Shown in pieces: positions 12,405 to 24,900 of a DNA stretch of 64,000 bases. The DNA comes from Dipylidium caninum (Eukaryota > Platyhelminthes > Cestoda > Cyclophyllidea > Dipylidiidae), in NCBI GenBank assembly GCA_017562135.1, contig QEYB01000654.1, positions 62,001 to 126,000 of the forward strand, written 5' to 3'. The number at the start of each line of letters is the position of its first letter. Positions within the stretch are counted from its first letter, which is position 1. A model generated the notes under the pieces. The model worked only from the letters and a program-made list of their open reading frames with translations. It was not told the origin of the DNA and ran no database searches. Both the position numbers and the translations under genes were made by a program.

Positions 12405-12473
12405 GGGCGCGGGCGGGGCTGGGCGGGGCGGGGAGGAGGATGTGAGGGGGGAGTTATTTCCCCAGCTATAAAA
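12405..12473 (+). promoter_or_regulatory. GC-box cluster and TATA box of the FERM-protein gene
   Basis: Several overlapping GGGCGG-type GC boxes lie at about 12,405-12,440, followed by TATAAAA at 12,467-12,473. A start site about 30 bp downstream would give a 5' untranslated region of roughly 340 bases before the ATG at 12,840. Motifs are seen; use is inferred. Confidence 0.55.
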
Positions 12474-12610
12474 CGGCCAACGGAGACGAAGAAGTCCTTT
12501 CTCGACCTAATTTTACTGTAATTGGCAGCCAGCCACAAGAGAGGAGGAAAACTCGATCCAAAAGTTCATAGAAACCTTCAAAACTTTTCCCTTCTCTGTG
12601 TGACGTGGTG

Positions 12611-12937
12611 ATGGCTTCCGTTAAGGTCGAATGCAGTCTCGCCCCGACGTCGATTTTCCAGCCTCCGTCGACGCTCTTTCCAGGGCTCCGCCGCCGCCGC
12701 CACCGCCAACACCGCCGCCGACGCGGAGGGGTTTCCGCAGAATGGCAGTCCGCGAGCCGCCACACTGCCCGGGTCGCACTCGGCCTCGGTGAAATTCGCC
12801 ATCACCGCGGAGGCGGCGCAGACGAAGCCGCCGGCCCCGATGGCGCACAAGAACACCGCCATCTACGCGCCTATCCCCGCGGTCGGCGGACCTCGAGGCA
12901 CCGACGCGGCGCAGATCTACTTCGCTGTGGAGGTTAA
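12611..12937 (+). other. Upstream ORF overlapping the FERM-protein start
   Basis: If transcription starts near 12,500, the first ATG is at 12,611. It has a favourable context (purine at -3, G at +4). It runs in another frame to a stop at 12,937, beyond the presumed main start at 12,840. The main frame itself has no ATG upstream of 12,840 back to a stop at 12,609. Either this uORF limits translation, or the 5' end is spliced so that it is removed (ctctttccag at 12,683 is a possible acceptor). Confidence 0.4.
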
Positions 12938-12980
12938 ACTTCTCAACGACGAGCAGGAGGCGCTGCTAATCAACGTCAAC
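12840..12980 (+). CDS. FERM gene exon 1: N terminus and start of lobe F1
   Basis: 47 codons from the ATG to a GTGAGT donor, phase 0. The second half (YFAVEVKLLNDEQEALLINV) looks like the first two strands of a FERM F1 ubiquitin-like lobe. A long first intron (2.66 kb) follows. The 5' boundary is uncertain because the frame stays open upstream without an ATG. Confidence 0.75.
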
Positions 12981-15900
12981 GTGAGTTTTATTCCCCCCCC
13001 CCTTCGGCACTCAGTGCTCGTCGGTCTCCTTCGTCTCCTCTAGTTGCGGCGGCACCTTCCCCTTTCCCCACCTGCCCTCTCACCCGCGTCCCCACCCCGT
13101 CCGCGACCCATCGCTTTCATTCACTCCTTCCATGGCGGAATGACGATGGACGAGTCTCTTGAGCTCCAGACCTCGTCATGGAGTTCCGGGACTGACAGGT
13201 GAGTGGACCTACACTCTGCGACACGCACCCGACTGCCTTGTCCAAGTCGTACGAACCGCCAAGGGGAGGTGGGACGCGACGGAGGAGCAGGTGGAGACTG
13301 GCGTCGGGCTTGAAGTCCACCCGCTTCTTTCCCCGTTGCCCCTTCGTAGGCCAGGACGTCCCCGGCCGGCGGAGTTTGGCCAGACAGACGCGCGGTCGGT
13401 GCGCCGAGAGGAGGCCTCGCTTCCACCAAAGAGTCCACATTCTCTCCGGTAACGACTGTCTCTTTGAAGAGATTGCTTGGACATTTCCCTCCGCCGTCGA
13501 AGGGCTTTCACAGACCGCGGCCGCGGGGTCCACTTCTCTTCTCTCCGCTTGTCCACCGACGGAAACGACGTCGTCGGTCGAGCGACTCGTTTCCCCCCCC
13601 CCCCCGAGGGTCGGGGACGCTGAGGCGAGTCGACCGGGTGGAAGCCACGTCTTATCTCCCGTGCTAATGCATCCGTGCCTCACTCCGGCGGGTTGGCGGC
13701 TCCAGTTTGACAATTTGATGTGGAGTCAAGCGGATTTCCACACTATGGAAGCAGCATCACTTCAAAGCCTCTTCAGTCCGATTCTAAAGCATTTCTTATC
13801 CTCTCCGACGGAACAAACTACCATTTGGCGACGGTGAGCGCTGGCTGGCAGTTAGTTAAGGCGATGCTGCCGCGTGAAGGGCGACCGGAGGATTGAGGAC
13901 TTGTTGAATTTTATTTTCACCCACTCTCCAACGCCTTTCCTCGACTCCACCCATCGCATTAAGTGGGACGGCGTCTCTAGCACCTCCCAGCTCCCACTGC
14001 CTGCCCCCGAGTGGATTTGTCATGCTCATAGATCACGCGTTTGACAATGGGCGACGGCGGGTTATTTGCAGCCTACGGCCACGTTCTGACGACCGCGTCG
14101 CTCAAACCGACCAATGAGGGACGAGGGAGGGAATGAGTCGAGGGGTGGGGCCCAGGCGACATGGGCGTCGACTGCCTTCGTCCTCCCTCGCTTCCCGTGT
14201 GAACGCCCTCTGACTAATCCCTCTCCCCGGGGCAAAAAAGGCGAATTTCGCGGAAATACACTGCACGTAAACACCTCCCACCACCACCGACTCGGAGTGT
14301 TGTTTGAGCAAGATGAAAGAACTGCTGGACAGCGCGTACTTGCGCCCGCCCGCGGTTCCTAGGCGGCTGGCCGCTCTCCCCGAGTAGCTGGCCTTAATGT
14401 CACACGCCGCCGGCCGTGACGCCGCAGACGTGGTGGACACGGCGGTCAGCCACTCCGCACCGGTGGCATGCAGCGCCGAATGGTCAGTCTGATCGTCCCC
14501 CCAAGGCACAACACATGTGCACTCGCCAGTTGTGCAATCGGCGACCGCCAGGAACTGCCGTCTCCTGTCAGAACTGGCAAATATTCAACTTTATGGGATG
14601 GCAGTGTCCTTCTCCGCCCGCCCACCCTTCGCCCCCTTCTCAGCACGGTCTCCCCTGCCCTCAGTAGTTTGTGCTGTGCCTCTTTCATTTCACCTACCCG
14701 CCAGACAGTCGGCCTGTCTGCCTGCGCTCGGCGCCGGGCGTGAAAAGTCAATGGTCGGCCGAGAAAATCCTGTGCACGGCGAATTGGTCCGTCTCTTCCC
14801 ACACCGGTTGCCTTCCCCGCCCTCCATGAGCGGCCCAAACGCCGATCGCAGCCACATTCGTGTCGAAAAAACTGCCGACTCCCACGGCCTCGTTAAACCG
14901 CCTGCAGGCGACGGGTCGTACAAGGAGCGTCGCCTCGTCGCCAGTCCAGGCGGGAGTTGAGAGATGGAACAGCCTTTAGAAGGCACCATTCCTCATTGTC
15001 GCGGAATGCCTCATCTGTCGCGTGAGGTTTAACGATGGGGCGTCATTTAACGACTGGCAGCACTGCGACCCGCCGTCTCGCCGCCTGCCACGCGTCCTCC
15101 CCCCTCCGCGGGCAGTTTGCAGGAGGCGTTTTCCTCGCCGCTTATGGCCAGCGTCGCATTGCCGTCGAGGTCTCTTGTCGGGCGGAAGAGGCACCTCCTG
15201 CATACCAAAGAAGGCGGCTGAGGCGGATGAGGGGGAGGAAGAGGTGGAGGAGAGTGGTTTCGGGTGCGGACGGAAGGAGACGACCGCTTCCTCCTCCGCT
15301 CTACTCTGATACCACCGTGGAAGCGTTCAACAGACAGGCGTGGATGGAGGCGCCGGTGTGAGGCTGCCACTTTCCCTGGCGCCACGCCAGCACTCCATCA
15401 ACAGTCCGCTGACCGGGAAGGGGCCTCCTTTCGCGAGTTGTCATACACCGGTCGCCTTTTGGCTTAGGATCATCCGTCAAGTGGCAGACACTGAAGGAGA
15501 GGACGCGGAGGCGATGGTGTGCATCCTTTTCCCGCCCCCGCACCCTTCCACCGCCTCCACGCGCCTCGCCGCTCCAGCCCCCGGCCCCCGCCTCCAGCCT
15601 CCTCCCTCCATTAAGCCTTCTTTGAAGTTGTCATGACCGAGTTGACTTGCATTGTCAAGGCGGCCGTCTTTGGCCAATGGCTCTTCGACGAGGTGATCAG
15701 TCGACTCGACGGACTGCTGGAACGCGACTACTTCGGTCTGCGCTACCTGGACAGGAGCAAGCAGAGGGTAGGTCGAACACTTTCTCCCGCCCCCCGCGCC
15801 TCCCCACCGTCTCACTCGCCTCCTTTCTCTCCCTTTCCGTGCAGCAATGGCTCGATCTCTCTCGCACCGTCTACAAACAACTCAAGAGTAAGTCGCCCTC

Positions 15901-18900
15901 TCGGGGCCACGCAGACGACGCGTTGGCCGGAGGCGTGCGCCCTCGACTGTCTGCGTCTCTTTCCCCCTTCCAGATGTGTCTCCGCGCTCCTTGAACTTCC
16001 GCGTGAAGCACTATCCGGCCAGGCCTCGGGAGGAGTTGCGGCAGGAGAAGTCGAGGTGAGCCCACGACGCCGGGAACACATTCAGAGGCTGGTGGGGGCG
16101 GAGGTGGCGTGGAATGGGCTCCTTTCGCAGTCTCCGCGAGGAGAAGCCCTCACGACGGACCGGCCCTGCCCTGCCGGAGGTTATTTCATCTGATGCGACA
16201 ACGCAGCGCCGACAACCGTCGAATTGGCATGACAACAGAGGGTTGATGGGCCTTGACAGGACATTGACGCGTCGTGGAAGTGGAGGACGACATTTCGGGG
16301 GTTCACTTAAGTGGAATGCATGTGGACGAGGGTTCACTTTGACTCTTTCTCTCTCTCTCTTGCCCAGGTACTTCCTCTACCTCCAACTTCGAAGGGATTT
16401 GCACAGCGGACGTCTGATTGGACGAAACAGCGACATGCACGTCATGGCCGCTCTTATTCTTCAAGGTCAGTTGTTGACGACCTCCTCCTGGTCTCTTCCC
16501 TGTCCTCACTCACCGTGACACCTTTTCTGCCCGGGGGGGGGGCGGGCGAAAAGGGGAGACGAGAGGCGGTGGTGGTGGCGCTCATTGCCTTTTTGCCCTG
16601 GCTGTGGCTCCACGGCGTCGTCACAGCTGCACGCCTCCCGGCCGAGTCGGCAATGCGCTGTTAAGCGACACTGTAAAGCGTCGTCGAAGACAAAAGGGAA
16701 GCTCCTCTCACCGAATGAATGCACACCACAGCGCGGGGGAGGCGGGAGGTGGGGGTGGGGGCGGTGGCGGGGGCTGGGGGGCGGAGGGAAGGTGGCGAGG
16801 AATCGTCCACCGAGGGAAGACGGACGGGACGACTCCGCCCAGGCCTGCCTGGTTGCGGACGAGCATCCCCGTCTGACGCGTCCGTTCCTGTCTCGACCGC
16901 GCGGAAGGGGACGACATTCCCCTCACCTCCACCACCCACATTTTGTCCAAATTGGGGCTCTTTTCGCCCCATCACTGCCCACTAGCCTCCGCCCGCCTGC
17001 ATTTGTCACGGCGGGCTTGTCAAACTATTTACTTGACCGCTTTTCGGTCGCGGGCGTCACGGAAGGCGGAAGACGCAAATGTGGCCGTGTTTATTCGCCC
17101 TCCTGGCCGGTTAAGTCGCGGGGTTTCTTGTCAACATCGCCGCCCTCTCCTCCTTTCCACCGCCGCTCCTTTTGCCTCAAAGTGGGGAAAAGTGGCCATA
17201 AAATGAGTTTTTGCTGGGCGTCGCAACACCTCTTCGCCGTCCCCACTGCCCGTTAAGCCGCCCCCAGCGGCGGTGGTGGCGGAGGTGGCGGTGGCACGTT
17301 CGGTCGGAGGGAGAGAAGGGGAAAACACCAATGTCCCTTATCGTCTCCCGTGCCGAAGGTGCAAATTTACCCGCGGCGTAACAGTCAGGCTTCTGACGGA
17401 CTCCGGCGTGTCCCGGGAGGTCGGACGGGATGGGGGGGGGGGAGCGTCTTTACCTCCGGTGGCTCGCATTCTCCCCACAGCCGCCCTTCGGTGAGGCGTT
17501 GCTTCAAGGATCGCAGCCTGCACAACATTCAATAGGACTCTACCAGAGGCCTGGCGTTCCACGTGGACTGGCGAAGGCGGAATCATTGCCAGCTGAGACG
17601 GAGAAGGCGGCTGAGGGGGTTGGGTGCACCCGAGAACTTCACCCGTGGGCTGAGGGCATCGTAGCAGGACGCTCAGAGTCCGCCCTCCTGGCGGAAGCAG
17701 CGTCTCACGGGGATGCGGAGGCTCGTTCGCGTCCGGCTGTGTCGGTGAGGAGGCCGCTGACCCGACTGGGAGGTGGGGGACGGCGGGGGCGGTCCCGGGA
17801 AGCGGACTTTCCTCTCGACACAGCGAGATTCGTGGGGATGAGAAAACAGCCGAGGACATTTTACTCGTCTTCCTGCCTGTCTGTGAAATTCACCACTTTT
17901 TACTCTCCCTCTCCTCCTACCGCCCGCCTCGGCCGCCCGCCTCGGCCGCCCGCCTCGGCCGCCGCCACCGCCGCCTCGTATGTTCGCCTTCTGCCGACAG
18001 CCGAGATAGGCGACTACGACCGGCTGGAGGACTACCTCGGCGTCGATGGATCGCTGGCCGACCTCAAGATGTTCGAGAACATGACTCCACGGGTGGAGGC
18101 GAAGATTCGCGAGGTGTACAAGTCTCTCCAGTCAGTCGGTTTGCCCCCTCTGCCCCTCCACTTCCTCTCCGTCCCCGTCCCCGCCCTCGCACCAGCACCA
18201 CCACCGCACACACCGCCCCGCCCCTCACCATCGACACCGTCTCAACTGGCTCCACCGGACACGGTGCAGTAGAGCGTGCCACTTCTCGACAGAAGAGCTC
18301 AGACTCGTCGACTGTTCGCCGTGCGGTGTGGAGGACAGTCGAGGCGTAGTGTCGGCCGTGCAAGCTTCTGGTCGCCTCCTCTGTCCCGCATTGCCTGTCC
18401 CCAGCTGATTTCTCAATGCACAACAGCGTCTTCACAGCGCCACGAGCACATCCGAGGAGTCAGGTGGCCGACAGGGCAACACATCAACACAGTGGGGCGC
18501 AGACAGCGAGCCTCGCATTAAGCCAATCCGATTCGCAGGAGCGGTGCAGGACCGATGTGTTGGCGCTCGAGTCCGCATTCATTGCGATGCCTGCGTGACA
18601 CAATGCAAGCGCCACCGGACGAATTCGCCGTGAAGGTTTGGCCACGTTTCGCCCTATAACATGTTCTGGATAGGCGAGACAGAGCGGCGACTGGATGCTT
18701 TCTCGGTTGACCCGTCCTCGCAGCGCCCCACGCAGCGACGAGGTCAACACACTCGCCCACCGCCTGACAGACCACCGAGAGACCGGCTGACCGGCCGTTC
18801 ACCGAGTTTAGTGGAGCCCGAGGAACGCTTTTATGAGGTGTTGTCATAGAATCCTCACTGCTGTCTTCGAGGCTGCGTCCACCTCCACCGCAGTTCTCCT

Positions 18901-21900
18901 TCATTGTTGGCCTCTCACGCGTTCGCTAACTCTTGGTGCATTTCAGAGGAATTTCGGCAGCCGAGGCGGAAGCGAGGTTCCTCGAGAGAGCCTCCGAGCT
19001 GGAGACGTATGGCGTCGAGCCGGTGTTTGTCCAGGCAAGTCAAACCGTGTTCTGTTGCCTCCCCACTACTTAAAAAGTTGAACCGTTTCAGCGCCTGACT
19101 CGTCGCGACGCCCCCGCCTCCCGGTGGACAGAATGTCTGCATTTTTTACCACAATCTCTTGTTCTTAACGCACAATTCTATCGCCGATAGGATTATTTGG
19201 CGCCGTTTGTCGTTTAATTGGCCACATTATGGATCTGAGTGCCCTGAATTACCCTAGGGTTCCCCAATCCGGCCACGCTACTGAATAAGCCTTATAAGTA
19301 GTATTGCAAGACGCGGTTCTTAAGACTTGTTAGCTCGCGTTTCGCCTCCCCAAATTGACAAATAGAGGGGAGAAGATGACCGTTACATTGGTTAGGATGA
19401 AATGCACGTCCCAGGGGGAGGCAGGAGCGAGACGTCGCGGCATGCCCCATCCGCGAAGCGGCCACGAGTTCGGGACACAGTCCGTCCATCTCGGCGATCT
19501 AACTGCCGCAGAGGCTTCGCGTTGAGGTTCTCTTAGTAAAAGGGGGACTAGTGGACATGACGGGCTGTCTCGTGGACTCTCCTCGACGGGACGCGGGAGA
19601 CTGGCGCATACAGGCGTGCCTCCAATAGGACTAGATAGTCCGAAGTGGGTTTAAGGTCCTCCAAGGCCTTCGTCTTGACCGCGGACGGTGTGCTGTCCTC
19701 CTTCTTACTCAATTGCTGGCTCCGCCGTCGATTTTATCACCGTCGACGAATTAGTCTCGACACCGCTGACCTCCATGACTGCGTCCACCTCCCTGCATGT
19801 GACGTCCGAGCTTCGGTTTGTCCAACCTGGCATCGGGTTGCGCAGGCTTTGGGGGAGTTGTGAGGAGACTCGACGCCTGGGATGCCATAGAAGATGCTAT
19901 TTCATCCCATAACGCCTCCATTTTCTCCTCCCGATTAAAGTCGACTTGGGTCCGTCCTTCGGCGGCCAGCCCCTTGGCCTCCGCGCCCCCTCTTCTCGTC
20001 TCCCCCCCCCCCGGGGCCGTCCTGGCTCGACGCCAATCACGCGACGAGAGCGCAGATGTGCTAACACTCAATTTTGACTCTCCTAGGACAGAAAAGGCAA
20101 CCATTTCTACGTCGGCCTCAGCCACGAAGGCGTCTCCGCATTTCGTGGCAATCGCAAGGCGCATGTCTTCCCCTGGTAAGTTACATCCTCTCGCCTCATC
20201 TCACCGTTTGCCCATTCCCCGCCTCCCTGCCATCATTTCATCACACGACTCGCCTGCCTGTCGCATGCCTTCAACACGGGTGAAAAGTCTGACCTCCCCA
20301 TCTGCCTCGGGAAGATTTCCCAGTCCTTGGCGGGATTTGCGAAGTGGCAGGCAAGTCTGTAAAAGACTCTGCAGGGTGGGCGCTAGGGTCTGTCCTCGGC
20401 TGAGACTTTCGTGGTAGGCATAAATGCGCCGACGACGGCGATTGGATGGAAGTCCTGATGGCATAACTGAAGCGTCTGTGGTCCTGTCTGGCGTTGGAAA
20501 GAGAACACTTGATTTCCCCTCCCAACACGCCTCCTCCTCCTCCTCCTCCTTTAGGGCGAAGATACACCGGATAAGTTATGACGGAAAGCTCTTCGTCATT
20601 CAAGTTGAATGGGAGCAGGTGAGTCGCCTCGGACACGCGGGGCTGGAAGCGCCTTCTTCTTGCCACCTAATCGGTTGTGTTGATCCACCGGTAGCGACGA
20701 CACACCCTCGGTTTCAAGTGCCAAACCACGGAGGCGGCTGAGGCACTGTGGAAGTGGGCTGTCGACCGACAATGCTTCTTCACGTAAGTGCCTCTTCAAC
20801 ACATGCTACTCACTTCCACATTAGTAGCACTTTCGACCCATTAACAAATAATTTCCTTTGTCTTTATGTGCCTCCCTTTTTTAGTCTTAACAATTCGACC
20901 GATGCTAAAAAATCCAAGGCAAACGGTCGCCTCTTTAGAAGACGTCAACTCTACTCTTTCACGTGAGTACCAGGCGATAGGAAGGTGGAGTTGACCCCTT
21001 GACATGCTGCTGACACATTGTCTCCTCTGCTCCAGCGGACGCTGTCAAAAGGAGATGCTGCAGATGACCTCGTCCATGCCCAACATCCCCCAACCCAGCG
21101 TATCGAGGTTCGGCTAGCCTTCTTAACCGCGGGGCAGGGAGTGATGGGGGAGAAGGGCCGCTTTAGGCTGATTTCGCCCACATGTGGGCGCCTGCCGTCA
21201 CCAGCCAGATACTCGAAGGGGAGGAAACCGGCGTCGCCTCCACAGGGGCGGGCGATCGCCACGGCGGAGGTGCAGGTGGAGTGTGGCAGGCGGGTGAAGG
21301 TGGAGACGGTTCACCTCGGCCAGGCGCGAGGTCGAGTGGACCACGTGGTGTGACGAACGTGGACGGTTTGAGATGAACAGAGTGGGCGAAGGGTGGGAGA
21401 CGTTGGGTTGGCCTCTCCTCGTCCATCCTCCTTAGAGGACCTCCTTCTTACCTTAAAATCTCACCGCTGAATGTCTTTTTGCATCTTGTGTTTTTTAGGA
21501 GTCGAAGTCTTCTCAACATTGCCAAGTAAGTTGACCACCTCGCCTTTTTTCCCCTCCCCTGCCTCCCCCACCCCTTTGCCCTCTCTCGCCCCGACCGCGT
21601 CCCACTCGGCATCCACTTCACTCGGACGCCCTCCTTCATCGCCAGGAGCGTGAGCCTGAGTCGACAGACGAAGAGTCAAGACCGGTTGCATCGCTCACTG
21701 GAGGGTAGTTCAAATCACCTCGACAAGGGTGACACAAGTCATTCCAGATCAGTGTCAACCGATATTCTCACCGCAGGCGGTGGCGGTGGCGGTGTCCGAC
21801 TCGCAGGTATCGCCTCGGAGTCGGCCGACCAGCTGAACCGACGACCATCCACAATGGCCAATCACATTGATTGTGAGTCATCCACCGACGTGCTCTTCTT

Positions 21901-24900
21901 ACTCCTCCTCCTCCTCCTCCGCCGCCTCCTCGGCCTTTTTGTTGTGTTCGCCTTATAAGTGTGTCGCGCCTCTAGCAGGCTGACGAAAGTCGGCAGACTC
22001 TGTCCTGAGGCCAGAGCCCAGACACCAGGCGACCAATCAATGCGTAGTGGGGCTGACCAATCACACGCCTAGCTCCGGCGGGTAGACCCGTTTCCGCCAT
22101 CCGCAGAGGCCATTTGCGTGAAAACGATCTCTAGCGGTTAGGTCGCCAAACAGGTGGATAGTGTTTACCCTGTAAGTTGGTATTTTGGCCTTGTTTTTCT
22201 GTTTTCGGGGGTTTCCTCAACACCCCCCCTTCACATGTCCTCTACCGTCCGCCGAATTGTCCCCCGATCTCGCCTCACCCGAGCCTCTGGCCGCCGAGGC
22301 TGACAGGCTCGAGGCACACCTAAGCCAGGGCTTTCGAGGGTCTGCTACGCTTTCCACATCGCCAGTGAGCTGACAGAGCGCGGGACTTAATTAGGGTTGA
22401 AGGTGGGTGTCAGGCTGGCGGTGTCACGAAAAGCCTATTTGACGGGAAGAGGAAGACAGGATGCCCCAGCGGATCTACGCCCCCACTGATCCTCCTTCCA
22501 AGCTGGTCTGTGAGACCGCGAGCCTGGTAGTGAGCAGGATCTTCGCGTGGAATCAGCCATAGAGTCGTTCCTAAGCCCTGGACAGGCAAAAAAGGCGAGC
22601 ACGGTCGACTTGCTTCTTCCTTTCTCCACCTCGACCAGCCGGTGTCAACGGGCATGGTTATTAAAGCGACTCGAGGGCAGATCGGCGTCTATCCAGTCCT
22701 TTTCCACCACCATCACTCCACCGGGCAGACGTACAGCCGCACCGCCACGCTCCGCAGTGGAGTGTTTAGCGAGTTGACCGAAGAATCTGTCGCAACCAAG
22801 AAATCTTAGTGGCCGCCTCACATGACAGTCCTGATTGCATCTCCACTCAGTGGAGAGCGGAGTGCGCAGGTGAGGCGATGTGAGGGACTCACGACCCGTT
22901 AAGGGCACCCGCTTCTGCGAGGTGGAGTCTCGTTGCAACACGTTAAGAGGTCCTGCCTCCTCTCGCATGACAGTGAACTTCCAAACAGCAGCTGCACCAA
23001 ATGCTGTGTGAGCTACTGTGCTTGCCAGATGCTGATGATGATAATGAGTGGCACCATGAGAATATGGAATTCAGGCGCCCACGACGGTTAGAGGCGATGT
23101 TTTTGTCTTCAATCGGGCCTGTTTTGGCATTCCAGAAGCCCCGGTGGCTTGACTGCTGTGCCCCACGGAAGTCGGCGCAGCAGTATTAAGGTGCCTCTGA
23201 TGGTCTAGTTAACTTGCACTGGAACCCATTCCCAAACCTCGAGTGATTTTTTAGACGGCAAGATGTACCGCAGCAGCGAGGTGATTTCGACGTCCGCCCC
23301 GTTGGTAGTGACAATCGATACGGAAGGAGACCTTTCGCCCGCCATTAGCACAGCCTGGTCGCCCATGTCGTCCCAAAGGTTGACCGCTCTGGACGAGGTG
23401 GCAAGTAACGAGGTGGAGAGAGCTCTCAGTCATGCCCGAGGTGTGTAATTTAACTACTGAACTGATTTCCAAGACACTCCCCCCTGATTGGCTCACAAAC
23501 GACCTTGAAGGTCATTACGCCATCATACGATTGGTCGGTCTACTGTCAGGATGAACCGATTAGTTGTAGTATATGAAAGGGACTTAATAAGACTTAAAAT
23601 TTACTGGAGTTTCTTAAGCACAGTGTAACATCCAGAAAAAAATACACCAATTTTATCGACTTGCGCTAAAAGAAATAGAATAACCGCCTAGCAGATTTGA
23701 GGAACTTGATCCAGTCACATAAAGCGAAGTAGAATAACGTGGACGTGAACAAAACACCCGAAGTATTTTGTGGTATAGCGGAGAGAAGTACCCAAAGGCA
23801 AGTTGAGATTTCCGTGTCTCAAGACCCAAGGTCCACTGATGCTTGGCATGGCCTCCGGAGGCTCCGTCCGCCCTTCCGCCTCTCCACTTCTGGTCAGTCC
23901 AGCCTGTGCCCACACAGACGCCCAAGGGGGTGGGCATTCCAAGAAGTCGTGGAACGCTTCTTTCTCTTCCGGCGCAAAGTTTGGATAGCCAGTCGCATTT
24001 GCGGCAAAGGAGCGCCAAGGCCACAGGTGAAATATAATTGGCGAGCTCGCCTTCGAGCCTTACCCCACCCACTGCCGATGATGTTGTCAGTGTAGCGCGG
24101 AGCAGAGGCTCCTCAGCGGAATGTGCGCACTTGTGAGGAGTACATCTGCATCACACTAGGTCACCCCAGTCGGAACTCTTGCTGCAGCCGCGGTCTGGGG
24201 TCGCGCTCCTCTGCTCGCTGAGGTCCAGCCGCTGTCCCGGTGACCACTCACTCGGCCGAGTGGGTTTTCTTGGCCGGACAATGAAGTCTTCCGAGACCGA
24301 TACAAGTCCGATTAAGTTAGGGTGAAAGATTCCGAGTTAGTCCACCCAGAGCAGGGGAGGTTGCGGGTTCGCCCAGTCGGGGCTGAGGTTGGGGGCTGGA
24401 TTGTGATTGGTCTGTTTGTGTCCGCGTGGCAGCCCCTTCAGCGCAATGCTTTGGTTGCTTTCTCCGCTTAGATTATGCGTTTGGTGAACCACCGGCAGGG
24501 AGAGGAAGAGAAGTCGCCGTTGGGGGAGGTTCACAACAAAAACCTGCCGAGCAATCAGGTGGTCGGCCACTCTCCGCGGCAGCAAACGGCGAATTCATCG
24601 ACTGCTTTGGAAGAAATTGGAGGGTGTCGGGAGGAGGAAGAGAAAGAAGGGGAGGAGGAGGAGGAGGAGGAAACAAGGAGGATGGGATTTGAGGCACCGC
24701 ACTTGCCCTCTCCCACAACGTCGCCTCGCAAACTCGACCGCCAAGGCAGTGTCAACCAATCGCCTCATAATCGCAGTTCTACGACCTCGGAGTCGGTCAC
24801 CACCCAAGTTCATCGTCCTCAGGCCTCCACGATGATGCTCGAGCACGCCGACACTGTGCCCTCGGAGTTCACTCCCCTCTCCTCCTCCTCCTCCTCGCCC

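Noticed and set aside
22185..22373. Possible FERM gene exon around an open frame ending at a GTGAGC-like donor
   Set aside because: No acceptor exists before most of the frame, and the available AG sites do not give the phase left by the exon ending at 21,872.
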